Shown in pieces: positions 8,329-17,275 of a stretch of DNA of 32,477 nucleotides; position 1 is the stretch's first letter, and the number at the start of each line of letters is the position of its first letter. The notes beneath the pieces are model-generated. The model was not told the DNA's origin. It worked only from the letters and a program-made list of their open reading frames with translations, and ran no database searches. The translations under genes were made by a program, and so were the position numbers. The DNA lies in contig JANQGV010000086.1 in assembly GCA_028282925.1 (NCBI GenBank), positions 1-32,477 on the forward strand, in the 5' to 3' direction. The stretch comes from Thermodesulfobacteriota bacterium. GTDB lineage: Bacteria; Desulfobacterota; WTBG01; CAIYCZ01; CAIRTM01.

Positions 8329-10365
8329 TCAAGTTGCATCATGAATCTTCATGGTTTTTGCCATATGTTCAAAAATCGGAATATATTTTCCAGCCCGGAC
8401 TTTCAGGTCGGCTACACTTTCCCCGGGCTTCATATCAATAAAAAATTGCAACTCAATTTTATGGTGGGTATTCTTTATAGTATATTGACGTATAAATATT
8501 TTCTTTTGAGACTCTTTTCCTTTATCATCTCCTATAACCTCAATCATGGCTGCGGGCCAACCGTCAATCTCCATTTTCTTTTCTTTGAGTACTGTGAAAT
8601 TAACCAACCCCAGGGTATTTACTACATTTTTGTATGAGCTACTGGAAAAATATTCGGCAGCAAGCTTTTTACATTCTTCAAATGATTTTATGTCATTATT
8701 CTCGTCATCAAGCTTGTTATTTTTTTTGTCCTCCCGTAAATCGTTTATATCCAGTATGGCAAAAACCGACCCATAGCTGTATTGGTCATTAAACCGTCCA
8801 GCAAGGTTTCCGTTTTTATTTTCATCAGCAAACCAGCTTTGCGGGTACTCAACCTGGACATCCAATCCATTAGCATTTTTAAGCCCTTTTGTGCTGAATA
8901 TATTATTATTCCATACTTCTAATTCATCGGCAGGACTATCCATAAATTGATATGCCAAAAGCATCCCGAGAACATCTGTATCTATCTGTCCGTTTGCGTA
9001 TTCCATTATCCTATTAATTAAGTCAGCAGCAGTTTCACTGGTAAACAGTTTTGCATTAACAGTCGAACTCAATTTTTCTTCTATAGCCTGCCTAAAACTC
9101 TCCTCTTTGTATAAGTGTTCCATTTCTTTCTCAATATTTACTATCGCTTTACCATACGAATCATTTATTGCCTTATTTGCTATCAACACACTGTTGGCAA
9201 GACCTGGATATTCTTTCTTTATACGTGCAAGATACATTTCACACTCTATTACGAATCCATATGCTTTGCTTGTCATCTTCATGCGCTTAATATCATTAAT
9301 TTGCTCATCTGTAGTTTCTTCCGGCCTATAGCGCACAAGCAGGCTTTTTTCCATAGCCTCAAAGAGCGGCCTCCATTGGAGAATCACCTTTGTTTGCGCC
9401 TCTTTGTCTGATGGTAATTCAGCCTCGCAAACAAAGATAATCAAATGGTTATCACAAAGAACATGATAGAGTCTCTGATAGTGTGGCCTCTTTTTTCCAC
9501 CACTGATTTTATCGCCAATACACGTAACAAGTGCGCTATGCCTGTAGTTACGTTTGAAACGTTTCACGTCAATAATACGAACATTTTGCAACCCATGACC
9601 ATAAGTCGCAGCCTTAAGTTTTCCGTCGGCAAAAAGATCGTCAGCAAAGTCTTTGGCACCTTTATCCGTACCCAGATGTTTCATTTTTTTTGCCTTTTGG
9701 TCGCCACTTAAATGATCAAAAAACTCAACACTGGTAATAACTCCGCCAGCTGGCCATCGGGCGTAATTGCTCTTCAGCAATAAAATATTTCCTTTTGCAT
9801 CTTGATCATTCAAAAACCAACTTCTAGGAAGATCTAAAATCAAATCAATTCCCTTAGTACGGCGATTACCAATAGACTTGTATTCATTAATAAAACCTTT
9901 TTGCATTTCTTCCGACGGATTGTCCCAGTACTGATAAGCCAGAGCAACCTCAACACCAGAAAAATCTATTCTCCTGTTTGCGCAATTCGTTACCACGTCA
10001 TTGATATAATCAATTGCATCCTTATGATTGAGCTCTTCCTTTGTTATTGTGTTTAAAACTTCTTTTTCATAATTTACATAATAGGTTTTAAATTTTTCTT
10101 TGTAAGCTGATTTTATAATATCTTTCATTTTGTTTTCAGCCTTACCGAACGTGTTCTTAAGGCTCTGCCGTGCCTTTTGAACTTTACCTGAAAGATCTGG
10201 GTACAAATTATCAATACCCTTTAAAATATAATAATTCAGCATCAAGTTTTGGTATGCACCACTAATTTCATTCAACTGACTGTTCTGCTCTGCTTTTGCA
10301 TTACTCATTCCCGACAGAACAAACATAAGCAAAACGGAAACAATTACTACACTGTATTTTTTCAT
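8329..10365 (-). CDS. Exported protein with internal duplication, function unknown
   Basis: Start chosen at ATG 10365 instead of the upstream ATG 10413: AAGGAG lies 10 nt before it, and the protein then begins with a good signal peptide (MKKYSVVIVSVLLMFVLSG, cleavage near NAKA). It gives 678 aa. Two homologous halves are visible. VALAYQYWDNPSEEM corresponds to MLLAYQFMDSPADEL. GIDLILDLPRSWFLNDQDAKGN corresponds to GLDVQVEYPQSWFADENKNGN. Each half has a charged helical N-part and a strand-rich C-part (FVCEAELPSD / LQFFIDMKPG). No catalytic motif is recognised; the exported Lys/Asp-rich helical character suggests an envelope or structural role. The base composition is more AT-rich than that of the signalling genes. 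It is first in a two-gene unit with the lipoprotein gene. Confidence 0.82.
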   Translation of the reverse strand: MKKYSVVIVSVLLMFVLSGMSNAKAEQNSQLNEISGAYQNLMLNYYILKGIDNLYPDLSGKVQKARQSLKNTFGKAENKMKDIIKSAYKEKFKTYYVNYEKEVLNTITKEELNHKDAIDYINDVVTNCANRRIDFSGVEVALAYQYWDNPSEEMQKGFINEYKSIGNRRTKGIDLILDLPRSWFLNDQDAKGNILLLKSNYARWPAGGVITSVEFFDHLSGDQKAKKMKHLGTDKGAKDFADDLFADGKLKAATYGHGLQNVRIIDVKRFKRNYRHSALVTCIGDKISGGKKRPHYQRLYHVLCDNHLIIFVCEAELPSDKEAQTKVILQWRPLFEAMEKSLLVRYRPEETTDEQINDIKRMKMTSKAYGFVIECEMYLARIKKEYPGLANSVLIANKAINDSYGKAIVNIEKEMEHLYKEESFRQAIEEKLSSTVNAKLFTSETAADLINRIMEYANGQIDTDVLGMLLAYQFMDSPADELEVWNNNIFSTKGLKNANGLDVQVEYPQSWFADENKNGNLAGRFNDQYSYGSVFAILDINDLREDKKNNKLDDENNDIKSFEECKKLAAEYFSSSSYKNVVNTLGLVNFTVLKEKKMEIDGWPAAMIEVIGDDKGKESQKKIFIRQYTIKNTHHKIELQFFIDMKPGESVADLKVRAGKYIPIFEHMAKTMKIHDAT

Positions 10366-10491
10366 AGCACTCTGACTCCTTTTCAAACTGAAGGTCATTT
10401 TTTTAATTCGCATTACGTTCTTCGCCGGCTCTTCATATCAATGCATCATGAACCTGCGCATTCGAATAAGCATGCCTATAAATAACCTGCA

Positions 10492-11202
10492 TCATTTAAT
10501 CAAATTCGGTATCGCAATGGCCAAAACAACAAAGGGTATTACTATCGCTGCGATAATAACAAGGTAATTCATTAACGCCTTCCATGCCGAAAAACCCTGA
10601 ACCTGCCCCAGGATTTTCAGACCTATCACCATTGACCATAGATACATAACGATCCCTACAATGCCTAACACTGCTGCGAATACTTGAACAGTCAGATTGA
10701 TTATTTCACTTGTGGAATCAAATACCTCAAACAATATATATGCAGGGTTAAAAATAAGCGATGCAATCTGCGAAGTCAAAACAGCCCATATCAATGCATA
10801 CCGAATATTTTGTTCCGTACCGGCACCACCAATCAGCCTTCCGGCCCATTTCAAAATTACTGCACCTACATACACAACCAGATACAAAATAATTGGTGCG
10901 AGGATAATCCCGAAAAGAAGCCCCTCAATCACTTCGGATACCCCTTTATCAATTTGTTCCATTGCCATATTAATCGCGCCTAGAAATGCGCTGAACAACA
11001 CAAGCTGATGAAACTTATGTCTCGGATCCACATCGATAATCTGCTGTATGGTTGCCCGCGGCTTTCTCCAGATAGATAGATAAGGCCTTAACTGTCTAAG
11101 TTTTTCTTTAGGATCTTCCCCATCTCCTTTTTTAAAATCATATCCGCACCCGCAGATCGTATCGGTGTCCGAATTTTCAAGACCGCATTTTGGACATTGC
11201 AT
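10492..11202 (-). CDS. Zinc-ribbon Yip1-domain membrane protein
   Basis: 236 aa, with AAGGAGG just upstream of the ATG. An N-terminal zinc ribbon (Cys3, Cys6, Cys17, Cys19; CPKC...CGC) is followed by a charged linker, the segment LSIWRKPRATIQQIIDVDP typical of bacterial Yip1-like proteins, and about five membrane segments (roughly 66-86, 95-120, 135-165, 170-200, 210-235). The fold suggests an inner-membrane protein with the ribbon in the cytoplasm. The bacterial Yip1 family has no agreed function. The gene is separated from its neighbours by short gaps on the same strand (28 nt to the PEGA-like gene upstream). Confidence 0.88.
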   Translation of the reverse strand: MQCPKCGLENSDTDTICGCGYDFKKGDGEDPKEKLRQLRPYLSIWRKPRATIQQIIDVDPRHKFHQLVLFSAFLGAINMAMEQIDKGVSEVIEGLLFGIILAPIILYLVVYVGAVILKWAGRLIGGAGTEQNIRYALIWAVLTSQIASLIFNPAYILFEVFDSTSEIINLTVQVFAAVLGIVGIVMYLWSMVIGLKILGQVQGFSAWKALMNYLVIIAAIVIPFVVLAIAIPNLIK

Positions 11203-11230
11203 ATCTTACCCTCCTTTTAATTAATTAAAA

Positions 11231-11530
11231 TCAAACTGAGTATATTAATACGTTAAGGCACAATAGGAATACTCCGCTGGTCGAGTTGTTAATAACAATT
11301 GTTCTTTTTTCAAAGCCCTCCTTGTCAAATTCGCAGACATGTTCCTTGTCTGACATCAACTCCGTTTCAAAGGGAGTCCTGCCCGGGTTATTACCATTTA
11401 TATATACTTTTGCGCCCTTCAGTTCCGAATCAAAACTGACTGTTTCCGTTGATCCCTTAAATAGGGGTGCACACCCACTGGCCGAAAACAAAAAACAGAC
11501 TGCATAAATGATGCACGTAATCCCTTTCAT
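11231..11530 (-). CDS. PEGA-like small lipoprotein
   Basis: Start chosen at ATG 11530 because AAGGGG lies 7 nt before it; ATG 11536 has only 1 nt between. 99 aa with a lipoprotein signal ending ASGC (Cys20). The mature part (VYINGNNPGRTPFETEL, then CEFDKEGFEKRTIVI) matches the PEGA-type surface domain pattern, a short beta domain common in secreted and lipid-anchored proteins. A hydrophobic stretch GVFLLCLNVLIYSV ends the protein, perhaps cut short or a second membrane contact. Possibly in one transcript with the Yip1 gene downstream. Confidence 0.72.
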   Translation of the reverse strand: MKGITCIIYAVCFLFSASGCAPLFKGSTETVSFDSELKGAKVYINGNNPGRTPFETELMSDKEHVCEFDKEGFEKRTIVINNSTSGVFLLCLNVLIYSV

Positions 11531-11613
11531 TCTCATGCCCCTTCCCCCTTAATCGTTAGAGTGGTTTATTTTGCTACCATTTCAACGCCTCCTGCAGATA
11601 CATCCAAATGAAA

Positions 11614-11643
11614 AACAGAGCGGTACTTGCGTACCGCCCTGTT
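11614..11643 (-). terminator. Terminator after the RCC1/TSP3 gene
   Basis: On the minus strand, AACAGGGCGGTAC-loop-GTACCGCTCTGTT forms a hairpin with one internal mismatch, followed directly by a T-run and TCATTTGG. It lies 18 nt after the stop of the 11662-13006 gene. Confidence 0.8.
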
Positions 11644-11661
11644 CCACCCTAATTTAAATTT

Positions 11662-13006
11662 CTATTCAAACACCCCGTAGATTTTTCGCGGCACTGCCTT
11701 AACGGGGCCGTAAAACATGCTGATACCTTCGGTGTCAACGTCCTCAAGCAGATACCAGTAGCGCTTGCCGTTAAAAACCATGTTGTCGATAAACTCGTAG
11801 GCCGCTCCAAAGGTGCTGCCGCCCTCGCCCGGTATCATGTCGTCACTAATGCGCCGGAAACCTTCGGCCCGCCAGATGTTAAACCCAACATTGTCGATTT
11901 CTGAGTCGGTGCTCCATGATACCGAAACCTTCGCGTTATGGGGTTTTGCTTCAAGAGCGGAAAGCTCTATCAGGGTGGGGTTTACCGTTGTGGTGGTAGT
12001 AGATCCGCATGAGCAGTCCTCAAGCTTCTGGTGCATGCCCTGCACAAATCCGTAATAGTCGCACAGGTCGCCTTCACCGTTGCCGTCTGCATCATGCTGG
12101 TTGGGGTTGTAATCCTCCGGACAGTTATCAACGTCATTATATAAACCATCATTATCAATATCAGGGTTATCACCACATGCATCTCCAATGCCGTCATTGT
12201 CATGATCAGCCTGATCCGGGTTAGAAACATTTGGGCAGTTGTCATCGCAGGATACTGTGTCGCCCCCGGTGCAGGGATTGTCAAAAATTATACCGCTCCC
12301 GTCCCCGTCATCACCTATACCATCTGAATCATCATCGGCATTGTTGTCAAAATCCCAACTGCCTACATTACATTTTCCACCAGAGTTGCTACCGACAGCC
12401 ACTACCGTACCGTCATTTTTCAGGCCGAGAGTATGGTCACCATTAGCTGCTATGTACACAATATCCGTCCAGCTTTCAACATCGCTTTGACCGTAATAAT
12501 TATCCCCCGTAGCCACAACCGTACCATCCGATTTCAAGCCGACAGTATGTCTATGCCCCATCGCAATCTGCGCAATATCCGACCAGCTTTCCACATTACG
12601 TTGTCCATTGTAATTATAACCAACCGCCACAACAGTTCCATCCGACTTCAGACCCGCAGTATGGATACCATGGGTTGCAATTGCAATAATATCCGACCAA
12701 CTTCCAACATTTAATTGACCAAAATCATAAGTACTCATTGGATCTTCTACTGCACCGACTGCTACTACTGTACCGTCTGATTTCAGACCAACACTATGGT
12801 ACGCTCCCCCTGCAATTGCAGTAATATCAGTCCAACTGCCGACATTGCGTTGACCCGCTTCATTTGAACCAACCGACATTACAGTACCGTCCAACTTCAA
12901 GGCTAAGGAGTTCTGATATCCTGCGTTCAACTGCAGCCCGGCTAAAGCAGTGCCTCCACACACACAACATTATTGTCACATTCATCAAAACTACAATTTT
13001 CTTCAC
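11662..13006 (-). CDS. Secreted RCC1-repeat / thrombospondin type-3 protein, N-terminus frameshifted at (CA)5
   Basis: The main frame is open from about 12970 down to 11662, with a possible GTG start at 12963 that has no ribosome site and no full signal peptide. A GTG at 13006 with AAGGAGG 4 nt upstream starts a signal peptide (MKKIVVLMNVTIMLCV) in another frame. The two frames meet at a (TG)5 tract (12957-12966). One extra TG unit would join them into a normal signal peptide ending TALA-G. The mature protein has about five RCC1-like repeats (LKSDGTVVAVG...SW(S/T)DI), three calcium-binding thrombospondin type-3 units (DNDGIGDAC and similar), a Thr-rich linker and a C-terminal beta domain (VSVSWSTDSEIDNVGFNIWRAE). 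This is a probable surface or secreted adhesin-like protein. It is either phase-variable, mutated or mis-sequenced. Confidence 0.82.
12957..12966. repeat. (CA)5 dinucleotide tract within the signal-peptide region
   Basis: Five CA units on the plus strand (TG on the coding strand) lie exactly at the junction between the two reading frames of the RCC1/TSP3 gene. A 10-base A-run (13038-13047) lies about 32 bp upstream of the GTG 13006 start. Both are candidate slippage tracts, although five units is short for fast phase variation. Confidence 0.6.
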
Positions 13007-13017
13007 GATTCCTCCTT

Positions 13018-13852
13018 ACAAGTGAGTTGATTCAGCCAAAAAAAAAATGAAAATTTCCAAATCTATCCAATTAAGCAAACAAGCTTATCATCCTGCGATT
13101 TTTGAAGAACTAGCTGAAATCCAGCACCTCAAATCGCGAATCGCAGGATCCATGCTGCCTGTAAAAAAATTCGATCATTTATATGAGATTATTTCGCCCC
13201 TTTTTTGAGATGATCGGATTGGCCTTATACTTATTCGAAGAGATCCTTTTCACATCATGTTACACGGTCGCAACAATGGATTTAAGATGGCCGACCAGTA
13301 TGCATTAAGCAGATTACATCCTGCACCTCACCGCGTTGCAGGTGCAGATATATTACCAGCCTGGCCGATACAAATTGCATGTGCAGACTGCACTCAATTC
13401 AGATTGTTTTCCTGCGCAACATTAGTTCTGCTGGTGAAAAACAATCGCAATATTGGTGAAACATAAATGTGAAAATACTCTTGAGCCCCTTGGGTATTTT
13501 GTACTACGTCGACAAGAATACATTAGTACACATACAAAGTCAAAACAAAACCACCTGCACGTTACGTTTTTCATCAAAAAAAGTGCCACCGGCTTGAAGC
13601 CGGTACCGGTTTTAAACCTGTTGCACTATTATTTTTAATCAAACCGGTTAATAACCGATAACGATTTAAAAATATAAAAGATCAAAAAAACTTCAGCTCA
13701 CAACACGTGTGCTGCTCACTCTAACAAAGACAAGTCAATAAGTATTTCCACTCTTTCATCTATGCAAACATCAACATCAGCAAATTATCTCTTAAATACT
13801 GATGAATTAATCATATACAGGACGATTCAATTCTAAAAGTAATTACAAAAAA
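13018..13852. other. Gene-poor intergenic region with hairpins
   Basis: No ORF here is convincing; the 69-codon plus-strand frame at 13257 lacks a ribosome site and family likeness. Visible structure: a palindromic unit at 13088-13153; an 8-bp inverted repeat CTGCACCT...AGGTGCAG near 13320-13347; and a hairpin ACCGGC-TTGAA-GCCGGT at 13588-13604. The region becomes AT-rich towards 13640-13850. It lies upstream of the minus-strand envelope genes and downstream of the tail-fibre block, so it marks the left edge of the phage-derived segment. Confidence 0.55.
13088..13153. repeat. Short palindromic unit with the same ends as 43-212
   Basis: TCATCCTGCGA (13088-13098) and TCGCAGGATCCAT (13141-13153) bound a core that can fold further (AGCTG/CAGC). 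The same outer sequences occur at 43-53 and 200-212. The unit may be a non-autonomous repeat or a regulatory RNA hairpin. Confidence 0.5.
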
Positions 13853-13894
13853 ACCCTTCCAACCAGGGGCTGTACCACGGGGCCAGAAGGGCTT
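13853..13894 (-). terminator. Terminator downstream of the fibre 2 block (copy 1)
   Basis: On the minus strand this reads AAGCCCTTCTGG... ...GGAAGGGT followed by a T-run (13844-13852). It is nearly identical (3 differences in about 45 bases) to 19842-19883, downstream of fibre 1. This shared 3' flank supports duplication of a fibre cassette. Confidence 0.75.
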
Positions 13895-13915
13895 AAAGCG
13901 CATACATCTTGCAGA

Positions 13916-14209
13916 TTAACTCAGCATGGCTTTTCCAACCTCCGGATGAATATACCGCTTTGTCACACGGTTGTCGGGATCAAGATCAAAGTCCACCAGC
14001 AACACCGTGTTTTTCACCCGTGACGGAGGCACAACCTCCACCGCACCATACTCAGTTGCACTTACAAAATACCTGTCAACACTCACGGCTTCAGGCACTT
14101 TAAAAACCTTTACTCTTCTGGAAGTTGCACTGTTCTCCAGCGTGTGATTAAACTCTCCCAGCCCAAGACCGGCTATCACCGGAATATGTATGTTTATTCC
14201 TAACAGCAT
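13916..14209 (-). CDS. Small phage-block protein, function unknown
   Basis: 97 aa, with AAGGGAG before the ATG, lying 28 nt downstream of the fibre 2 stop and before the shared terminator, so it is the last gene of that unit. Mostly beta-type sequence with a Gly-containing start (INIHIPVIAGLGLGEFNH) and a conserved-looking YFVSATEYGAVEVV segment; no signal peptide and no membrane segment. I do not recognise the family. By position it may be a fibre chaperone or a small structural tail protein. Fibre 1 has no counterpart of it downstream. Confidence 0.7.
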   Translation of the reverse strand: MLLGINIHIPVIAGLGLGEFNHTLENSATSRRVKVFKVPEAVSVDRYFVSATEYGAVEVVPPSRVKNTVLLVDFDLDPDNRVTKRYIHPEVGKAMLS

Positions 14210-14237
14210 TATATTCTCCCTTCTTTATATATAATTT

Positions 14238-17087
14238 CTAGTATTTTGCCATTCGACTTCCTGTATAATCCGCTACAGATGTTGCATCAAATAATAGAGC
14301 AAAAATGCCCCCCTGGTCATTGCCTGTACTTGAATTACCGCCATGAGCTAAAAACAAATAAGAGCTTCCATTTATGTAGTTATAACAATCCGCTAATGTG
14401 CCCGTCGAAAAAGCTGCACCGATGGAAGCGGGCATAAATAAATAATTGAAATCAAAATCCTGGCCTTGACTTTCCAGAATCGAAACCGTGTATCCATTGT
14501 TTTGCATACACTTGATATTTGTGCTTACAAATTCATTCATAGTTCCGCCTGGTTTAAGAATTTCCATATAATCATCACCTGTGCAGCGAATCCCTTTTAT
14601 TGCGTGCCAAACATTACCCCATAGCTCGGAAATACCGCGATATATTGCTGAAGTCGCTCCAGTCATAGCTACGCTATGTGAGTACAGATTTCCCGGAGCA
14701 ATAGCCGAAACCACATCCGGCGTGCCCTTTTCAATCAGGAACAGTAACTGTATAGCTGCCAATTCGTAGATTGTCAGCAAATGAAAACCTTCAGTACCGG
14801 CGGAAACGTTGCGTTGCTGAATTGCGGCTTCAGTATCGGCCAAAGAAAGCGAGGTTTTGGGGGCCTTATTTATGTCCGATCCAAACATAAGCGGACTAGA
14901 GCTTGCCTCGTAATTTTCATATTTACCCACGTAGAAGCAATCAATTTCCGTGCCCTCATCCAAAAAAGCCGGATACACAACAAAACCGTCTGCCGGCATA
15001 TCAGATATCCACCAGCATGTTTTACCGGCCTGGTCTGAACCGGTAGGTGCGGCGTCTTTTTTGAAGTAGAACTTTGGAATTTTAACCATTTTTTGCGAGG
15101 CAATTTCTACATCCACTATGCCACCCCACACCGGGTGATTATTAAAAAACGCTTCATTGGTCGTCTTGTTACTGCCATCCTTGTCAACCCGCTGCCATGT
15201 ACCGCCTCCACCTCCTTCATGCACCAGTGCAATACCGATGATATTTGCAAACACTTCTTTAGTGGTAAATTTGGTCTCTGCTGACCAATCCAACCAGCCT
15301 ACATATGTCCCTTTATGCCTTACCCGGTAATAATAATCCGTTTCACCCTCTTGCAATTTTCCGGGTGGAACAATATGTGCTGTCAAGTCTGCAACCTCAC
15401 CGGAACTATACTCCGGCTCATCATACGTACCCGCTGTATTTCTAATTTGCCATTCTGAAGCCTCATGCATAGGCGTACACGTGATCGTGTCGGCCGACAG
15501 GCCGTCGGGATCACCTGAGGCCAAATGGACATAAATCGTTTCATAGCCTAGATCATCATTATTGCCCCAGGCCCACTCACCCGCAGCAAGGCTGCCAAGT
15601 GTACCGGTTGTCAATGCCGAACCGGAAGCCTCAACTTCTGTCGGCTGAACGCCGATATCCTGTCCGGTATAATAATATTCCGTTGAAGTCGTCCCGGACT
15701 GTAGCCACAAATTTGATGATCCATCATTGAGCGACTTTGCCTGATAATTCACTAGAACCCCTACAGTGGAACTCAATGTCGGCTGTTCAGGCACGTCTAC
15801 AGCACCGTCCACTGGGCCTTGATTCAATGGCGTCGCCATATAGGCAAATGACTGTGCTGTTTGAAATGATGTTTCATCCGACCAGTCGGACCAGGCCCCA
15901 TCTGCGTCTTTAACCCGCATGCGCCAGTAATATGTAGTTGACACAGCCAGTTTTCCCGCCGGCACTGAATGGGACGTACCCCCCGGCACAACTTCTTCAG
16001 AGTCATATGCAGGACTTGCATAATCACTCTGGGTTGTGGTAATCTGCACCTGCAATCCCGACTGGTTTGAACTCACAACTGAATTATAGCCCGCGATCGA
16101 CAGGGTCGGTACCTCGTTAATATTCTGCACTCCATCTCCCGGTTCATCATTAACAGGCTTTTCCGGCGGGTGATGGTTGCCTTTCAGGGCGGTATCGGCA
16201 TGCACGCCAACCATATGATAAATAACAACCTGGGACGTGATTGTTCCTGCAACCGCCACCAGCTTCAAGTTCATATTGTCCCTGGACGGCACACGGTATT
16301 CAACTTCGATCACACCAGTCTGTCCTTCCACAGTACGACGCCACTCCCAGTGTGCTTCCGTCCAGGTTGTGTGGGTATCATCCTGGTAGTACAACTTCAG
16401 TTCCGTATCGTTGTCATCGCGGCGGATAATCAAAGCTTTGTCTATATCATCACTACCAAGGTTTAAAGGCCCGCAAAAATACATATCTCCATCTTCTGCG
16501 GTTCCTGTGCCGTTTTCAATTGTAAAGCTTGAACGCTTCAACGTTGCATTAGTAAAGGTGTTGGAAAGCGGCACGGTTGCCTCAAAGGCTTCGGCCCCGG
16601 TTAATATCGTTCCAACCACAACGGATTCGACTGCATTGTTGTCGAATATCACGTATTCTTCTCCTTCAACCAGGTCACTCTTGTCACTTACTTCCACCCG
16701 CTGCGAGCCTGCTACTGCCTCGGTTACCGTTATTTCTATATCATCCAACAAGGTCCAGTTGGGAGTCCAAAGCTCTGTGGCAAACCGCATATTACGGTAC
16801 AGCCAGTCGAGCTTCACCGCCTCGCTCACGGCTATGGCGCTGTCAAGCTCCAGGGCGCCGGTGCGGGCGTCAAGAGAGGTAACGCTCGAAACAATGTCCG
16901 TTACCTTATCGGCCAGCGTGGGTTTGTCACCCCGGGCGTTGGCAACATCGGTTTCCAGGGCTTCCTGCCTTACATCAATATCCTGAAAATTTTCATCTAT
17001 TTCCGTATAGCGCACATTCCACAAACTCGGGACCGCGCTTGGATTGGTATCCGTTATAGGTGTTATAGTACTATGTGGTAAACTCAT
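14238..17087 (-). CDS. Tail fibre / receptor-binding protein 2 with C-type-lectin-like C-terminus
   Basis: Start at ATG 17087 (AGGGAG upstream; aligns with the start of fibre 1) rather than ATG 17117. 949 aa, exactly the length of fibre 1. The N-terminal about 110 residues are nearly the same in both (TSLDARTGALELDSAIAV, LWTPNWTLLDDIE), probably the part that docks on the tail. The middle has fibronectin-III-like repeats (YYWRMRVKDADGAWSDWSDE). The C-terminal about 340 residues contain WGNVWHAIKGI and end with HGGNSSTGNDQGGIFALL...GSRMAKY. That pattern is typical of formylglycine-enzyme/C-type-lectin folds, including proteins diversified by diversity-generating retroelements. The gene sits directly downstream of the tail-assembly chaperone, where a tape-measure gene would normally be. 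Confidence 0.88.
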   Translation of the reverse strand: MSLPHSTITPITDTNPSAVPSLWNVRYTEIDENFQDIDVRQEALETDVANARGDKPTLADKVTDIVSSVTSLDARTGALELDSAIAVSEAVKLDWLYRNMRFATELWTPNWTLLDDIEITVTEAVAGSQRVEVSDKSDLVEGEEYVIFDNNAVESVVVGTILTGAEAFEATVPLSNTFTNATLKRSSFTIENGTGTAEDGDMYFCGPLNLGSDDIDKALIIRRDDNDTELKLYYQDDTHTTWTEAHWEWRRTVEGQTGVIEVEYRVPSRDNMNLKLVAVAGTITSQVVIYHMVGVHADTALKGNHHPPEKPVNDEPGDGVQNINEVPTLSIAGYNSVVSSNQSGLQVQITTTQSDYASPAYDSEEVVPGGTSHSVPAGKLAVSTTYYWRMRVKDADGAWSDWSDETSFQTAQSFAYMATPLNQGPVDGAVDVPEQPTLSSTVGVLVNYQAKSLNDGSSNLWLQSGTTSTEYYYTGQDIGVQPTEVEASGSALTTGTLGSLAAGEWAWGNNDDLGYETIYVHLASGDPDGLSADTITCTPMHEASEWQIRNTAGTYDEPEYSSGEVADLTAHIVPPGKLQEGETDYYYRVRHKGTYVGWLDWSAETKFTTKEVFANIIGIALVHEGGGGGTWQRVDKDGSNKTTNEAFFNNHPVWGGIVDVEIASQKMVKIPKFYFKKDAAPTGSDQAGKTCWWISDMPADGFVVYPAFLDEGTEIDCFYVGKYENYEASSSPLMFGSDINKAPKTSLSLADTEAAIQQRNVSAGTEGFHLLTIYELAAIQLLFLIEKGTPDVVSAIAPGNLYSHSVAMTGATSAIYRGISELWGNVWHAIKGIRCTGDDYMEILKPGGTMNEFVSTNIKCMQNNGYTVSILESQGQDFDFNYLFMPASIGAAFSTGTLADCYNYINGSSYLFLAHGGNSSTGNDQGGIFALLFDATSVADYTGSRMAKY

Positions 17088-17117
17088 ATAGTTCTCCCTT
17101 AATGTATGATTCTTCAT

Positions 17118-17230
17118 GTAGGGTACGTCCTGTTTATCCTGAGCTGAGCCGAAGGGCGCACCGCCTTTTTTGATTCTTTACTTTTGTTGGGAGCTGCATT
17201 ACTCTTGTTTGCACGTCACAATGACTAAAG
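17118..17230. other. Fibre 2 upstream flank
   Basis: A short stretch with a CCTGAGC-type intergenic fragment (17138-17160) and the degraded inner part of the palindromic element that is better preserved at 17231-17275. No promoter stands out. Confidence 0.4.
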
Positions 17231-17275
17231 ATTGAGCGCAACGCCGGAGATGGGTACTCTCCGAAAGCCTCCTAA
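17231..17275. repeat. Right-half copy of the palindromic element, abutting a stop codon
   Basis: 45 bases match 23005-23049 closely (about 38 of 45 identical). The element begins at the TAG stop (17272-17274) of the chaperone -1 extension, just as the full copy begins at the TAG stop (23046-23048) of the tail gene there. The left half is missing or diverged. Confidence 0.75.

Noticed and set aside
13257-13466. 69-codon plus-strand ORF in the gene-poor region
   Set aside because: No ribosome site, crosses a hairpin, sequence without family likeness.
13088-13604. CRISPR array or integron attC sites among the hairpins
   Set aside because: No regularly spaced direct repeats and no core-site pattern; only isolated hairpins.
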